This document shows, piece by piece, positions 46,150 through 55,935 of a DNA stretch of 64,000 nucleotides (within the stretch, counting starts at the first letter, position 1; each line of letters starts with the position of its first letter). The DNA comes from Ruminiclostridium papyrosolvens DSM 2782 (lineage in GTDB: Bacteria; Bacillota; Clostridia; Acetivibrionales; DSM-1351): contig NZ_CP119677.1 in NCBI RefSeq assembly GCF_029318685.1, positions 3,401,001 through 3,465,000 of the forward strand, written 5' to 3'. The notes beneath the pieces are model-generated. The model searched no databases and was not told the origin of the DNA. It saw only the letters and a program-made list of their open reading frames with translations. The translations under genes and the position numbers were made by a program.

Positions 46150-46575
46150 CTAAGATTTTAATTTTTTAAACATTGTGACAGTTGTACCCATGTTGGGTTC
46201 AGAAACTATTTCGACGCTGTCCATAAAACTCTCCATAACTGTAAAACCCATTCCTGAGCGTTCCATGTCCGGCTTTGAAGTGTAAAGAGGCTGGCGTGCC
46301 TGCTCAATGTCTTCTATCCCTTTTCCTTTATCTGATATGATTATCAAAATACCTTCGTCATATAGTCTGCAAATCATTTCTACTGTTCCTGACGAATCTT
46401 CATAGCCATGTATTATGGCATTTGTCACAGCCTCGGAAACAGCCGTTTTTATATCCGCCAGTTCCTCTACAGTAGGGTCAAGCTGAGACGCAAATGCCGC
46501 AGCAACAACTCTTCCAAAGGATTCATTATTGGATTTACTCATAAATTCAAGCTTCATCTCATTAACCAGTTGCAT
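46150..46575 (-). CDS. spoIIAB: Anti-sigma F factor and kinase SpoIIAB
   Basis: 141 residues of the GHKL fold: [20 protein letters not shown] start, N box [27 protein letters not shown] and [12 protein letters not shown]. It binds SigF and phosphorylates SpoIIAA with ATP, setting the forespore switch. It lies between spoIIAA and sigF in the canonical order. Confidence 0.97.
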   Translation of the reverse strand: MQLVNEMKLEFMSKSNNESFGRVVAAAFASQLDPTVEELADIKTAVSEAVTNAIIHGYEDSSGTVEMICRLYDEGILIIISDKGKGIEDIEQARQPLYTSKPDMERSGMGFTVMESFMDSVEIVSEPNMGTTVTMFKKLKS

Positions 46576-46612
46576 TTTTCTTCCTCACTCTCTTTAACAT
46601 GATGTTACAATA

Positions 46613-46954
46613 TTAACCGCACATGCTTGAAATAGCTGTATCCAAACTGTTGTACACAGGAATAATCTTTAATACGCCAGACATCTCAAATATTTGCAAT
46701 ACTTTTGGATTTGCATTTACTATAGCCGCCTTGCCGTTCAACTTGCATACATTTTTGTACCTACCTACAACAACACCTATACCGGAGCTGTCCATGAAGT
46801 TTACATTTGTAAAATCAAATACGATATTTTTTATAGTTGCCTTGGTAATTTCATTGTCTATCTTTTGTCTGAGATACTGTGCCGAATGATGGTCCATATC
46901 TTCCATTATTCTAACAACAAGGGTTGTCCCTTTTTTTGAAAGTTTAACATCCAA
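46613..46954 (-). CDS. spoIIAA: Anti-anti-sigma factor SpoIIAA
   Basis: 113 residues, STAS domain. The phosphorylated serine lies in FMDSSGIGVVVGRYK. Unphosphorylated SpoIIAA captures SpoIIAB and frees SigF. The start is TTG at 46954, with AGGAGG 8 bases before it. First gene of the operon, behind a sigma-H-like promoter in the end of whiA. Confidence 0.97.
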   Translation of the reverse strand: MDVKLSKKGTTLVVRIMEDMDHHSAQYLRQKIDNEITKATIKNIVFDFTNVNFMDSSGIGVVVGRYKNVCKLNGKAAIVNANPKVLQIFEMSGVLKIIPVYNSLDTAISSMCG

Positions 46955-46987
46955 ACCTGTTTCCTCCTATTTATTTATTCACAGTAT

Positions 46988-47016
46988 CAATTCTATATTT
47001 CCCTGAATTTACCTTT
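46988..47016 (-). promoter_or_regulatory. Sigma-H-like promoter of the spoIIA operon
   Basis: On the minus strand AAAGGTAAA (47016-47008), 11 bases, ATAGAATTG (46996-46988) fits the sigma-H pattern RNAGGAWWW-N11/12-RNNGAATWW with two mismatches. spoIIA is a known sigma-H target. The -35 overlaps the last codons of whiA. Confidence 0.55.
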
Positions 47017-47950
47017 CATTATTTTTTCTAATTTCGTCAGCAATTTCATCCAGCTTTCTCAGCCTGTGGTTTACGCCTGATTTTCCAAGCTTGGGGTGAA
47101 GCATTTCTCCAAGCTCTTTGAGGCTGGCATCGCTGAATTCCAGCCTTGCTTCTGCTATCTCTGCAAGGTTCTCGGGGAGCTTGTCTATTCCTATTGTGGA
47201 TTGAATATACTTTATATTTTCTATTTGTCTGATGGAAGCGTTTACGGTTTTCTCAAGATTCGCAGTTTCGCAGTTTACAATCCTGTTTACGCTGTTCCTC
47301 ATATCTTTTAATATTCTTACGTTTTCCAGCTCCATGAGAGCTGTGTGAGCACCAATGATATTAAGGAAATCCACTATCTGCTCACCTTCTTTTATATAAG
47401 CCACAAAGCTGCCTTTGCGTTTGATTATCTTTGTGTTTATATCATAATCATTTAACAAATCTTTTATTATTTCAGCAGACATATTATTGTGAGTTGCTAT
47501 TTCCAGATGATACGTCTTTTCAGGGTCGCTTATTGAACCTCCCGAAAGAAAAGCAGCTCTCAAAAAACTCTTTCTGCAACATACCTTTTCAAGTGTACTT
47601 GCAGTTGGAATATATTCTTCTCCGGAAAAAGCGCTGATTCCAAAGTCATACAGTATCCTGTTTATCATCTGGTTCGGTACCAGAGTAAGAGAATACGATA
47701 TATGCTTTTTGAGTTTACTGCTTCTTCTGATAGCAACCTCCGGGCATATACCGTATATTCTACGGAATATTGAATATATTCTCCTGGCAAAAGCAGCGTT
47801 CTCAGTAACCACTTTTGTATTTCTTAATACTTTTTCATGGGAAAAAAGGTTACCTGTAAGAATAACCCCTAAAATTTCGGATTTCATGCAACATTCCTCA
47901 TGCAGCTCAATCCTGCAAAGCTCATCTTTTACTACAGTTGAAAAAGACAC
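47009..47950 (-). CDS. whiA: DNA-binding protein WhiA
   Basis: 313 residues: LAGLIDADG-like N-terminal domain (FLRAAFLSGGSISDPEKTYH, LEIATHNNMSAEIIKDLL) and C-terminal helix-turn-helix (LKELGEMLHPKLGKSGVNHR). WhiA is conserved in Gram-positives and affects division and chromosome organisation. The start is GTG at 47950 with GGGAG 9 bases upstream. It normally follows yvcK directly; here a debranching-enzyme gene lies between. Confidence 0.96.
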   Translation of the reverse strand: MSFSTVVKDELCRIELHEECCMKSEILGVILTGNLFSHEKVLRNTKVVTENAAFARRIYSIFRRIYGICPEVAIRRSSKLKKHISYSLTLVPNQMINRILYDFGISAFSGEEYIPTASTLEKVCCRKSFLRAAFLSGGSISDPEKTYHLEIATHNNMSAEIIKDLLNDYDINTKIIKRKGSFVAYIKEGEQIVDFLNIIGAHTALMELENVRILKDMRNSVNRIVNCETANLEKTVNASIRQIENIKYIQSTIGIDKLPENLAEIAEARLEFSDASLKELGEMLHPKLGKSGVNHRLRKLDEIADEIRKNNER

Positions 47951-47985
47951 TTAACAACACTCCCGCACACTAATAATTTATTTCT

Positions 47986-49962
47986 TTATCCAAGCTGGTC
48001 AATACCTATGTCTTCAACAGCAGCCCTCAGTATCTCAGAAACACTCCAAGCCTGTGCAAAGCATCCTCTGGGATAGTGTGGATTGTCCCCGTCAAATATT
48101 TCAGAAATACTGCCCAATCCTCCATCTTTAACATGTTCCAAAAACGGGTATACAAATTCCAGGGCATTTCGCCGAGCCTGTTCTGTTCCGCCATTTATGT
48201 GAATGTATGCTTTTATAAACCTTCCCAAAGGCCATGTCCAGACTGTACCCTGATGGTATGCACCGTCTCTTTCAAGCTGGGTTCCGCAGTAAACTCCTTT
48301 GTATCCACTGTTATTACGGGATAATGACCTGAGTCCATAAGGAGTGTATAGCTCTTCCCACACCTTATTCAATATTTTCTCAGCCCTTTGTCCGTCAACA
48401 ACGGGATAAGTAAGTCCTATGGCAAGAATCTGATTTGGCCTGATATCTGCATCTTTACCGCCAGAATTAATTACATCATACAAACACTCATCCTTTTCAT
48501 TCCAGAACTCCTTCTGAAAGGACTCCTTGGTTTTGGAGGCTATAGCAGAATAGCTGTCAATATCACCGAATCTTTCTGCAAGGGAGGACATAATCATTAA
48601 AGCGTTATACCACAAGGCATTTATTTCTACGGCTTTTCCATGACGGGGTGTGACTACCCAGTCTCCTACCTTTGCATCCATCCATGTCAGCTGTGTATTT
48701 TCGCTGCCTGCCGTTACGAGGCCATCCTCCGTCATTTTAATGTCATAGATGGTTCCGTTTATAAATCCGCTGCATATATCCTTGAGACAGCCGTATATAT
48801 TATTCTGAATAAAATCACTGTCCTTCGTATAAGAAATATAGCTGTTAACTGCCTCAAAATACCACAAAGCAGCATCTACACTGTTATACGCCGGTTCGTT
48901 CCCGTCATCGGGAAACATATTTGGTATAAGTCCATAGTTAACATATTTTGAGAATGTCAGCAATATATCCTTTGCATCCTCATATCTGCCCGTTGCCAAT
49001 GTAAGTCCGCTAAAGGCAATCATTGTATCCCGACCCCAATCTGTAAACCATGGATACCCGGCTATTACAGTCTTTGATTTTGTTGATTCTCTGTATACTA
49101 TGAAGCTATCAGCAGCAAGTACCAATCTTCTGCATAACTGATTTTGAAGACCTGCCCTGTCCAGAAGCTCTTTTAACCGTTCTTCTTGGGATTGAATAAC
49201 CTCTGTGGCATTTATACCCTCTAAGTCATAGGTTTCAATTGTTGCAATAAAAGAAACTGTTTTTGTTTCCCATGGTTTAATTTTTATACTGTAGCAGCCC
49301 GGTATAAAATGGTCTTCTGTACAGTCCAACCCTCGTTCTCTCTCAACCTCATAAAGCATGTCATAAAAAAAGCAGTCATTATAGCTTTTAAATTCTCCGC
49401 CATCAACCAGAAACCTGATTTCCGATTCTCCATCTCCTGATATACGGATTACATTTGCTTCATGTTTTAAGCTGAATTTAAAATGACTGCTTTTACTGGT
49501 ATGATGATGGTCTCTGTTGTTTATAAGGGGAGTAAGCTTGAACACCGCTTCTTTATGTCCGTTTCGCACCTCATACTGAACAATTACTGTGTTATCGCCC
49601 TGCTTCATTGATATTTTCTTTTTAATAAAAATATCTTTATAGGAAAATACAAATTCCGGAAGAAAATTGTATTCAACCCTTTGCAGATGTGTATACCCGT
49701 TATTTATGTAACCACTGCCTGTTTGAAAGGAGCTGAAAGATACGGTATCTCCATCTTCAAAGCTCATGTTTTCGAGAATGTTGGAGAGAAAAAGCTGCCT
49801 TTTGGTGGGAGGTACTGATACAGAAACCAGTAAACCGTGGTATCTTCTGTTATTGGAACATATCAAAGACAAGGAAGAGTAACCTCCGATGCCGTTTGTG
49901 AGTAACCATTCTCTTTGACAGCCTTGCTGGTAGCTGTACCAACTGCTTTTTCCAAAGTCCAT
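47986..49962 (-). CDS. Glycogen-debranching enzyme (amylo-alpha-1,6-glucosidase, GH133)
   Basis: 658 residues with two parts: an N-terminal beta domain (WLLTNGIGGYSSLSLICSNN, RRYHGLLVS) and the GH133 (alpha/alpha)6 barrel (about 270-655) with GYPWFTDWGRDTMIAFSGLT, ALWYNAL and the acidic catalytic region near EIFDGDNPHYPRGCFAQAWS. It cleaves alpha-1,6 branch points of glycogen. No signal peptide, so it works on intracellular glycogen. It starts 4 bases after yvcK ends, which ties its expression to the hprK-whiA cluster. Confidence 0.94.
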   Translation of the reverse strand: MDFGKSSWYSYQQGCQREWLLTNGIGGYSSLSLICSNNRRYHGLLVSVSVPPTKRQLFLSNILENMSFEDGDTVSFSSFQTGSGYINNGYTHLQRVEYNFLPEFVFSYKDIFIKKKISMKQGDNTVIVQYEVRNGHKEAVFKLTPLINNRDHHHTSKSSHFKFSLKHEANVIRISGDGESEIRFLVDGGEFKSYNDCFFYDMLYEVERERGLDCTEDHFIPGCYSIKIKPWETKTVSFIATIETYDLEGINATEVIQSQEERLKELLDRAGLQNQLCRRLVLAADSFIVYRESTKSKTVIAGYPWFTDWGRDTMIAFSGLTLATGRYEDAKDILLTFSKYVNYGLIPNMFPDDGNEPAYNSVDAALWYFEAVNSYISYTKDSDFIQNNIYGCLKDICSGFINGTIYDIKMTEDGLVTAGSENTQLTWMDAKVGDWVVTPRHGKAVEINALWYNALMIMSSLAERFGDIDSYSAIASKTKESFQKEFWNEKDECLYDVINSGGKDADIRPNQILAIGLTYPVVDGQRAEKILNKVWEELYTPYGLRSLSRNNSGYKGVYCGTQLERDGAYHQGTVWTWPLGRFIKAYIHINGGTEQARRNALEFVYPFLEHVKDGGLGSISEIFDGDNPHYPRGCFAQAWSVSEILRAAVEDIGIDQLG

Positions 49963-49966
49963 GTTA

Positions 49967-51271
49967 TCAGCCTCCGATTTTATTTATTTTATCTTTTGCA
50001 TAATAATAGTCAAGTATTCTGTCTCCGTCATTTGCCAGAACAAGCTCAGTTACCAGTTCCATAATCTTTTTTGACAGCTTGTTGGAGTCATGCCTTACAA
50101 AACCATTATTAATACTCTTAAAATCTCCGGTAATTATCTCAATACCCATTTTCTTTACTACGTCAAAGTCAACCTTGACAAGCTCAGCTCCGTCGTTTCT
50201 ATATCTTTCTGCCATTTCTTCAGGAATCGTGGATGTATTTACTATACAGTAATCAATCAACCCCCTGTGAGAGTGTTTTTCAATCGCCTTTATATGATCA
50301 CTTAATTTGTAGCCTTGAGTTTCACCCGGCTGTGTCATTACATTACAAACATATACTATAACAGCCCTTGTTTTTCCCAGTGCATCACATACACCATCAA
50401 CCAAAAGATTTGGTATTATGCTTGTATAAAGGCTTCCGGGGCCCAACACAACAATATCCGCTTCCATGATGGCTTCAATTGCTTCATTCAAGGGCTTAAC
50501 CTTGTTGTGATTGAGAAAAACACGGTTTATTCTTGATTTATCGCCGTCACTTCTGTGGCCTATGTTAAACTCCCCAAGAATTGTGTTTCCATTGTCTGTT
50601 TCGGCACATAACCTGACATCTTCCAGTGTAATAGGCAATACTGTTCCTGTTACCGCCAGAACATCGCTCATTTTTTTAACAGCCTCTTCAAAGCTGTCAG
50701 AAATACCATCCATAGCAGCCAGAAACAGGTTTCCAAAGCTCTGTCCTTTTAACATTCCATCCTGAAATCTGTATTGAAGGAGTTTTTGCATTATAGGCTC
50801 CGTATCTGCCAAGGCAAGTATACAGTTTCGTATATCACCCGGAGGCAACATACCAAGGTCTTCACGTAATACCCCTGAACCGCCTCCATCGTCTGCTACG
50901 GTAACTAATGCAGTAAGATTTGACGAATACTGTTTAAGTCCTCTCAACATGGTAGAAAGGCCTGTACCGCCTCCTATTGCCACTACCTTAGGACCCTTGA
51001 CAGATATTTTCTTTTCATGGAGAAGGCTGCTTATATCCTGTCCGTTCATTGATTTACCTGTAAATGTTTTCACAAGAAGTTTGAACGCTGCAAAAACACC
51101 GACAAGACCCAAAAACGCCAAAGTAGCCATTTCAATAATGTACGGGACTCCCTTACCGTAATTATAAATGGTAAATAGTATACTGAAGCATATTAAGGCT
51201 ATACCTGCCGAAAGCAGTACTATCCACCTTTTGATTCTGGCACCAGGCTTCATCCAACTGAAACGACTCAT
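49967..51271 (-). CDS. yvcK: YvcK/CofD-like gluconeogenesis factor
   Basis: 434 residues: two membrane helices at about 15-60 and a CofD-like domain with [53 protein letters not shown] and [15 protein letters not shown]. YvcK binds UDP-sugars and is needed for growth on gluconeogenic carbon and for wall-enzyme placement. Its ATG overlaps the rapZ stop by 4 bases. Confidence 0.96.
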   Translation of the reverse strand: MSRFSWMKPGARIKRWIVLLSAGIALICFSILFTIYNYGKGVPYIIEMATLAFLGLVGVFAAFKLLVKTFTGKSMNGQDISSLLHEKKISVKGPKVVAIGGGTGLSTMLRGLKQYSSNLTALVTVADDGGGSGVLREDLGMLPPGDIRNCILALADTEPIMQKLLQYRFQDGMLKGQSFGNLFLAAMDGISDSFEEAVKKMSDVLAVTGTVLPITLEDVRLCAETDNGNTILGEFNIGHRSDGDKSRINRVFLNHNKVKPLNEAIEAIMEADIVVLGPGSLYTSIIPNLLVDGVCDALGKTRAVIVYVCNVMTQPGETQGYKLSDHIKAIEKHSHRGLIDYCIVNTSTIPEEMAERYRNDGAELVKVDFDVVKKMGIEIITGDFKSINNGFVRHDSNKLSKKIMELVTELVLANDGDRILDYYYAKDKINKIGG

Positions 51272-52143
51272 TTTCCAACCCCTTTACCATCTTTCTCAAT
51301 ATCCCTGTGTTCAATTACAACCCTATGTAATTTTTCTTCCAGCCTTCTATATATTTCATCTGCTATTGCAACAGACCTGTGTCTTCCTCCCGTACAACCT
51401 ATTCCGATGTCCAGCTGGGATTTTCCCTCTTTTATGTAATTTGGAATTAAGAAATCCAGCATATCATCCAGCCTGGATATAAACTCCTTTGTTTCCGAAG
51501 CATTTAGTACGAATTCTTTAACCATCAGGTCTTTTCCTGTTTGCTTCTTCATTGGAGCTATATAATATGGATTAGGTATAAACCTGACATCAAAAACAAG
51601 GTCGCAGTCTGTTGGAATCCCGTATTTAAAACCAAAGGATACCACATTGATTACTATTCCCTTGAAAGTCTTGCCTTCCAAGAATATGCCGTTTATCTCC
51701 TGTTTAAGTTGTCTGGTTACAAGAGTTGATGTATCTATTATATAGTTTGCATTTGATTTTATGGTCTGAAGGGCCTTTCTTTCTTCCCTGATTCCCTTAA
51801 TAAGACGACCTTCAGGTGCTAAAGGATGCTGTCTTCTGCTCTCCTTATATCTTTTTACAAGAACATCGTCATCTGCTTCAAGGAAAAGTATTTCGTAGCT
51901 GAAACCGGATTCTTTGACCTCTGCCAAAGCAGGGAAAAGGTCGTGTAAAAGTTCACCGCCTCTGATATCTATAACCAGAGCAATTTTTTCCATTTTCCCC
52001 TCGCTCTGGGCACTGATTTCGGCAAATTTGGGAATCAGTGCCGGAGGAAGGTTATCAACGCAGAAAAATCCTATATCCTCCAAATAATTGGTAACAAGGC
52101 TTTTGCCCGCACCTGACATTCCCGTAACTATTACAAATCTCAT
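51268..52143 (-). CDS. rapZ: RapZ/YvcJ nucleotide-binding protein
   Basis: 291 residues. P-loop [27 protein letters not shown] and the C-terminal [18 protein letters not shown] are all present. Enterobacterial RapZ controls glucosamine-6-phosphate synthase through small RNAs; in Firmicutes YvcJ hydrolyses GTP and affects competence. Tightly packed in the murB-rapZ-yvcK row. Confidence 0.95.
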   Translation of the reverse strand: MRFVIVTGMSGAGKSLVTNYLEDIGFFCVDNLPPALIPKFAEISAQSEGKMEKIALVIDIRGGELLHDLFPALAEVKESGFSYEILFLEADDDVLVKRYKESRRQHPLAPEGRLIKGIREERKALQTIKSNANYIIDTSTLVTRQLKQEINGIFLEGKTFKGIVINVVSFGFKYGIPTDCDLVFDVRFIPNPYYIAPMKKQTGKDLMVKEFVLNASETKEFISRLDDMLDFLIPNYIKEGKSQLDIGIGCTGGRHRSVAIADEIYRRLEEKLHRVVIEHRDIEKDGKGVGK

Positions 52144-52179
52144 CCTAATCCCCCAAATCTTTTGTATGTGTATTCTTTA

Positions 52180-53118
52180 TCAGTTAAAGTCTCCTATAAT
52201 CCTTAGTTCAGGCTCTAACTGAACTCCAAACCTCTCATCAACAGTAGTTTGTATATGCTTTATCAAGGCTAAAACATCACTGCATGTAGCGCCTCCACGA
52301 TTTATAATAAAGCCGCTGTGTTTGTCTGATATCTGTGCCCCGCCAATTCCGTATCCTCTGAGTCCGCAATCATCAATAAGCTTGCCCACAAAATATCCCT
52401 GTGGTCTTTTGAAGACACTACCTGCACTGGGCCATTCCAAAGGCTGCTTATCCCTTCTCTTAAAATTGAACTCATCCATTTTTTCCTTTATATTTACACT
52501 GTCACCCTTTTGAAGTTTTAATCTTGTTTTAAGAACTATCCCCTTGGATTTCTGTATGATACTGCTTCTATATGAAAAGCAATGTTCATCCCCGGTTATA
52601 GTTATGATATTTCCTTCTCCATCCATATACTCGGTCTGGTGAACTACCATACACATTTCACCGATATAGGCTCCTGCATTCATGGTTACTGCCCCTCCCA
52701 CAGTGCCGGGAATACCTTCTGCAAACTCCAGCCCTGTAAGTGAATATTCAAGTGCCAGCTTAGAAGCCTTTGAAACAAGCATTCCTGCTTCAAGCTCGAT
52801 TGTATCATTGTCAACCTTAAAGGCTGCCAGATTGTCATATATTTTAATTACAACACCCCTGATTCCCTTGTCTGACACCAGAAGATTAGTACCATTTCCC
52901 ATAACCATATATGGAATATTGGATTTCACGCACTCTTTTACTATATTCACTAATTGATTGCTGTTTCCCGGGTAAGTCATTATATCAGCAGGACCGCCTA
53001 TTTTAAAGGAGGTATGATTAGCCATAGGTTCATTAACTGACACTCCGTCCTTTCCGGCAACATAAACCAGCTTCTGCACAAACTCCTCATTCTGTAATAT
53101 AACCCATTCCTCCTTCAC
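52180..53118 (-). CDS. murB: UDP-N-acetylenolpyruvoylglucosamine reductase MurB
   Basis: About 312 residues. FAD site NHTSFKIGGPADI and EGIPGTVGGAVTMNAGAYI, the catalytic residues in YRSSIIQ, WPSAGSVFKRP and LEPELRIIG are present (type II MurB without the extra loop of the E. coli enzyme). It makes UDP-MurNAc. The start is unsettled: GTG at 53118 has no upstream ribosome site, while an AAGGAGG lies just inside, with no normal start codon after it in frame. Confidence 0.95.
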   Translation of the reverse strand: MKEEWVILQNEEFVQKLVYVAGKDGVSVNEPMANHTSFKIGGPADIMTYPGNSNQLVNIVKECVKSNIPYMVMGNGTNLLVSDKGIRGVVIKIYDNLAAFKVDNDTIELEAGMLVSKASKLALEYSLTGLEFAEGIPGTVGGAVTMNAGAYIGEMCMVVHQTEYMDGEGNIITITGDEHCFSYRSSIIQKSKGIVLKTRLKLQKGDSVNIKEKMDEFNFKRRDKQPLEWPSAGSVFKRPQGYFVGKLIDDCGLRGYGIGGAQISDKHSGFIINRGGATCSDVLALIKHIQTTVDERFGVQLEPELRIIGDFN

Positions 53119-53126
53119 TGGAATAT

Positions 53127-53849
53127 CTATTTCTCAATACGTTTTTTCCTTTCAGACAAATAATTTTCCATCTTCTCAACAGAAGTAGTAATAACCAGTT
53201 CTTCCGGCATCTCCACTTCTTTTAAAATCTTCATGACATTATCAAATCTGCCAATACTAAAGCTAATGTGTGAATCAGTCCCTGTTGTTATCCTTACACC
53301 ATATTTTTTACACATTCTGGCTATTTCCCAGCAATTATCTTCACTTCCCTTACGAACATTAAAGGAATGATTGTTCAGCTCAATAAGTTTATTGTAATCC
53401 CTGGCGGTTTTAACCACCTTCTCAATGTCTATCTGGAATTGGGGATTTCCGGGATGAGCAAAGATATCTATATATGGATTTTTCAATATTTCAATAGCTG
53501 CATTGGTATGATTTTCAACGGTAGACGGTTCTATACAGATATCATGAAAGCTGGCCAGAACCAGCTCCAACATTTTTAAGTATCTCTCCGGCATATCAAC
53601 CGTACCATTATAATCTGTTATATTAGCTTCTACTCCACGAATAATCCTTACCCCATACAATATATCCGGTATGACTCGAAGATTCCCGAAATGATATAGA
53701 AATGGAGCTCCCTTCATCGCAGGGCCGTGGTCTGAAATATTAATCATGCTAATTCCATTTGCGTAGGCTTCTTTTGCGTTTTCCTGTACTGTACTGTATG
53801 CGTGTCCGCTTGAAACTGTATGTGTGTGCGTATCAACAACTATATTCAA
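53127..53849 (-). CDS. PHP-domain phosphatase (YcdX-like)
   Basis: 240 residues with metal-binding motifs of the PHP family: VDTHTHTVSSGHAYS, NISDHGPAM, FAHPGNP, NHSF and GTDSHI. YcdX-like PHP proteins hydrolyse phosphate esters with three metal ions; the substrate is unknown. In clostridia a PHP gene commonly sits between hprK and murB, as here. Confidence 0.9.
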   Translation of the reverse strand: MNIVVDTHTHTVSSGHAYSTVQENAKEAYANGISMINISDHGPAMKGAPFLYHFGNLRVIPDILYGVRIIRGVEANITDYNGTVDMPERYLKMLELVLASFHDICIEPSTVENHTNAAIEILKNPYIDIFAHPGNPQFQIDIEKVVKTARDYNKLIELNNHSFNVRKGSEDNCWEIARMCKKYGVRITTGTDSHISFSIGRFDNVMKILKEVEMPEELVITTSVEKMENYLSERKKRIEK

Positions 53850-53883
53850 TAATCCTACCTCCCCAACCGGGTTTTAATTGTAT

Positions 53884-54810
53884 TTATATATCTTTATTTA
53901 TATTTCCCAGTACTCTTTCGCTAAGTGCTTTTGCAGCATTGTATCCCATTTTCTTCTGCCTGTTGTTCATGGCAGCTACCTCAACTATAATTGCCAGATT
54001 TCTTCCGGGACTCACCGGGATATTAAGACAGGGAACTGCAAGACCTAATATTTCGGTAAATTCATCTTCAAGGCCAAGTCTGTCATATATTTTCTTATCG
54101 TTCCAATGTTCCAGCTTTATTACTAGGTTTATATTCTCTGTCATTTTAACAGAGCCTACACCATAGAGGTTTTTTACATCAAGAATACCGATACCTCTTA
54201 TCTCTATAAAGTGACGTATTATGTCAGGAGCAGTACCTACAAGGGTCTTATCCGAAACCTTTCTGACTTCAACATTATCGTCAGCTACAAGCCTGTGTCC
54301 CCTTTTTACAAGTTCCAGAGCTATTTCACTTTTTCCAACTCCGCTTTCTCCCAGTATCAGTATACCTTCGCCGTATACTTCTACAAGAACGCCATGCATG
54401 CTTGTTCTTGGTGCAAGCTGAAGATTCAGATATCTTATAACACCACTCATAAATCTGGATGTTACATCATCAGTCCTTAAAACCGGAATTTTATATTTAC
54501 GGCCTACTTCTATCATTTCAGGGAAAACCCCTAATCCTCTTGCTACAACCATACACGGAAACCCGCATTTAAAGAAGTTTTCCAGTCTCTTATACCGTTC
54601 TTCCTCTGTCAGCTGCATCAGGTAGGCAGTTTCACCTTTACCTATTATTTGCATTCTGTCCGTTCCAAAATATTCCATATATCCTGCAAGCTGTAATCCC
54701 GGCCTGTTAACATCGGCTGATGAGATTTCCACATTCTCGTAGTCCGGGGTTCCGGTTAATTCTTCGAGCTGAAACTCTTCCATTATCTCTCTTATGGTTA
54801 CAGAAAACAT
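53884..54810 (-). CDS. hprK: HPr kinase/phosphorylase
   Basis: 308 residues. N-terminal domain (1-130) then kinase with Walker [11 protein letters not shown], catalytic His in [21 protein letters not shown], and the HprK signature [19 protein letters not shown]. It phosphorylates HPr/Crh on the regulatory serine in answer to glycolytic intermediates. In this window its probable substrate is the Crh-like protein at 610-837. The ATG at 54810 follows GAGGTG by 6 bases; the GTG at 54819 is part of that site. Confidence 0.97.
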   Translation of the reverse strand: MFSVTIREIMEEFQLEELTGTPDYENVEISSADVNRPGLQLAGYMEYFGTDRMQIIGKGETAYLMQLTEEERYKRLENFFKCGFPCMVVARGLGVFPEMIEVGRKYKIPVLRTDDVTSRFMSGVIRYLNLQLAPRTSMHGVLVEVYGEGILILGESGVGKSEIALELVKRGHRLVADDNVEVRKVSDKTLVGTAPDIIRHFIEIRGIGILDVKNLYGVGSVKMTENINLVIKLEHWNDKKIYDRLGLEDEFTEILGLAVPCLNIPVSPGRNLAIIVEVAAMNNRQKKMGYNAAKALSERVLGNINKDI

Positions 54811-55205
54811 CTGAAACACCTCAATTCATTGTATATTATACTAACACAATACACCTGTTATTTTGTTTTTGATACATACCTTATTATTATATTATAATGG
54901 AGATAAAAAGGAAATGGGCTGTAGCAAAACTGTGCCTTGACCGTATGTTTTCACCAATGTATTCTCATTCAACCTCTCTTATACCCACAAAAGCAAAAAA
55001 ATCCTATATATTATTTTATAGAATATGGATTGCCTTCATTCGGATTTTTATGATTTTCTCGCTGAAGTAGCTCCTATAAGATTATTACATGTGAAACTAC
55101 ATGAAAAAGGAGTTGTCTTAAAATTAATTTTTATCTTTCTCCTGTACTTAAGGAGTATAAATTATATCAATGGAAGCTTGGTTAAAGATATTTGCATTTG
55201 TTTAT
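54811..55205. other. Intergenic region without a recognised gene
   Basis: About 400 bases of AT-rich sequence upstream of hprK. An 84-codon plus-strand ORF (55025-55279) has no ribosome site and runs into the foldback repeat, so I do not call it. TATTATATTATAATGG near 54885-54900 may hold part of the hprK promoter region. Confidence 0.4.
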
Positions 55206-55314
55206 CGGCGAAGTGGGATATTTTACCAAAAAACCTGCACGAGGTAGGTTTTAGCGACACAATGAATCATGGACGATGAATGTGAGCGACGGTAAAATAT
55301 CCTAAGCTGAGCCG
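55206..55314. repeat. Foldback element of about 110 bases
   Basis: Outer arms GGATATTTTACC (55216-55227) and GGTAAAATATCC (55291-55302) are perfect inverted repeats, extended by CGGC (55206-55209) with GCCG (55311-55314). Inside lies a second hairpin AAAACCT (55230-55236) with AGGTTTT (55246-55252). It may be a miniature mobile element or a structured RNA; no transposase is adjacent. Confidence 0.5.
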
Positions 55315-55345
55315 CAAGAAACTCTTGCTTAACTATTGTAAATCA

Positions 55346-55819
55346 TCAACCATAGTATTTTCCTGTAATATCTAATATCTGTACTTTAATAACCGCTGTT
55401 CCTGCAACCATATTTTCCGGCAAAACAGTGTCCGACAACTGTGGTGTGTATTTTTTTACTATCTCCATCAGAATTTCTCTTTTATAATCAACCTCTGTAA
55501 TTATGGCAGCCACACCCGAAATAATTACACTTTGATATTTTGTGTTGGTATCACAGGCATTGCCCTTCGGATCTAGCAGTAAGCTGTCCATCTCATAGGC
55601 AGTAATACTTACTCGGGGGTTTGCTTTGATATTGTCAATCTTTGTGCCTTTGGGCAGGCCATGCATATATATGTAACCATTGTGAAAGATATGGTGCATT
55701 GGAGTAACATAAGGTGTTCCATCCGCATTCAATGTAGCAATACTGCATGTTGTGGTTCGATTCAGCAAATACTCAATTTTTTCCTTGGTCATCATGTGGG
55801 TTTTCATTCTGTGTTGCAT
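55346..55819 (-). CDS. Pyridoxamine-phosphate-oxidase-like flavin protein
   Basis: 157 residues of the split-barrel FMN-binding fold: LLNRTTTCSIATLNADGTPY, VTPMHHIFHNGYIYMHGLP and KGTKIDNIKANPRVSITAYE. Relatives reduce or bind small substrates including nitroimidazoles; none is indicated here. GGAGG lies 9 bases before the ATG. It is divergent from a MocR-type regulator with shared operator sequences, so it is the likely target of that regulator. Confidence 0.88.
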   Translation of the reverse strand: MQHRMKTHMMTKEKIEYLLNRTTTCSIATLNADGTPYVTPMHHIFHNGYIYMHGLPKGTKIDNIKANPRVSITAYEMDSLLLDPKGNACDTNTKYQSVIISGVAAIITEVDYKREILMEIVKKYTPQLSDTVLPENMVAGTAVIKVQILDITGKYYG

Positions 55820-55872
55820 TGTTTGTATCCTCCTTGTTAAAAACTTGATTTTTCTCTTGCAGTATACTGTAA

Positions 55873-55922
55873 AATTGTTACTATTAAAAGTGACAATTAC
55901 TAAAATATAAATAGGTACAATT
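55873..55922. promoter_or_regulatory. Candidate MocR operator in the divergent promoter region
   Basis: AATTGTTAC (55873-55881) and GTGACAATT (55890-55898) form an inverted repeat with one mismatch; a third half site GGTACAATT (55914-55922) follows in the direct orientation. Two or three half sites in this layout are typical for PdxR/MocR regulators. Confidence 0.55.
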
Positions 55923-55935
55923 CAGAGGTAAACAG

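Noticed and set aside
55025-55279. 84-codon plus-strand ORF upstream of hprK
   Set aside because: No ribosome site, and its end lies within the foldback element; the composition does not look coding.
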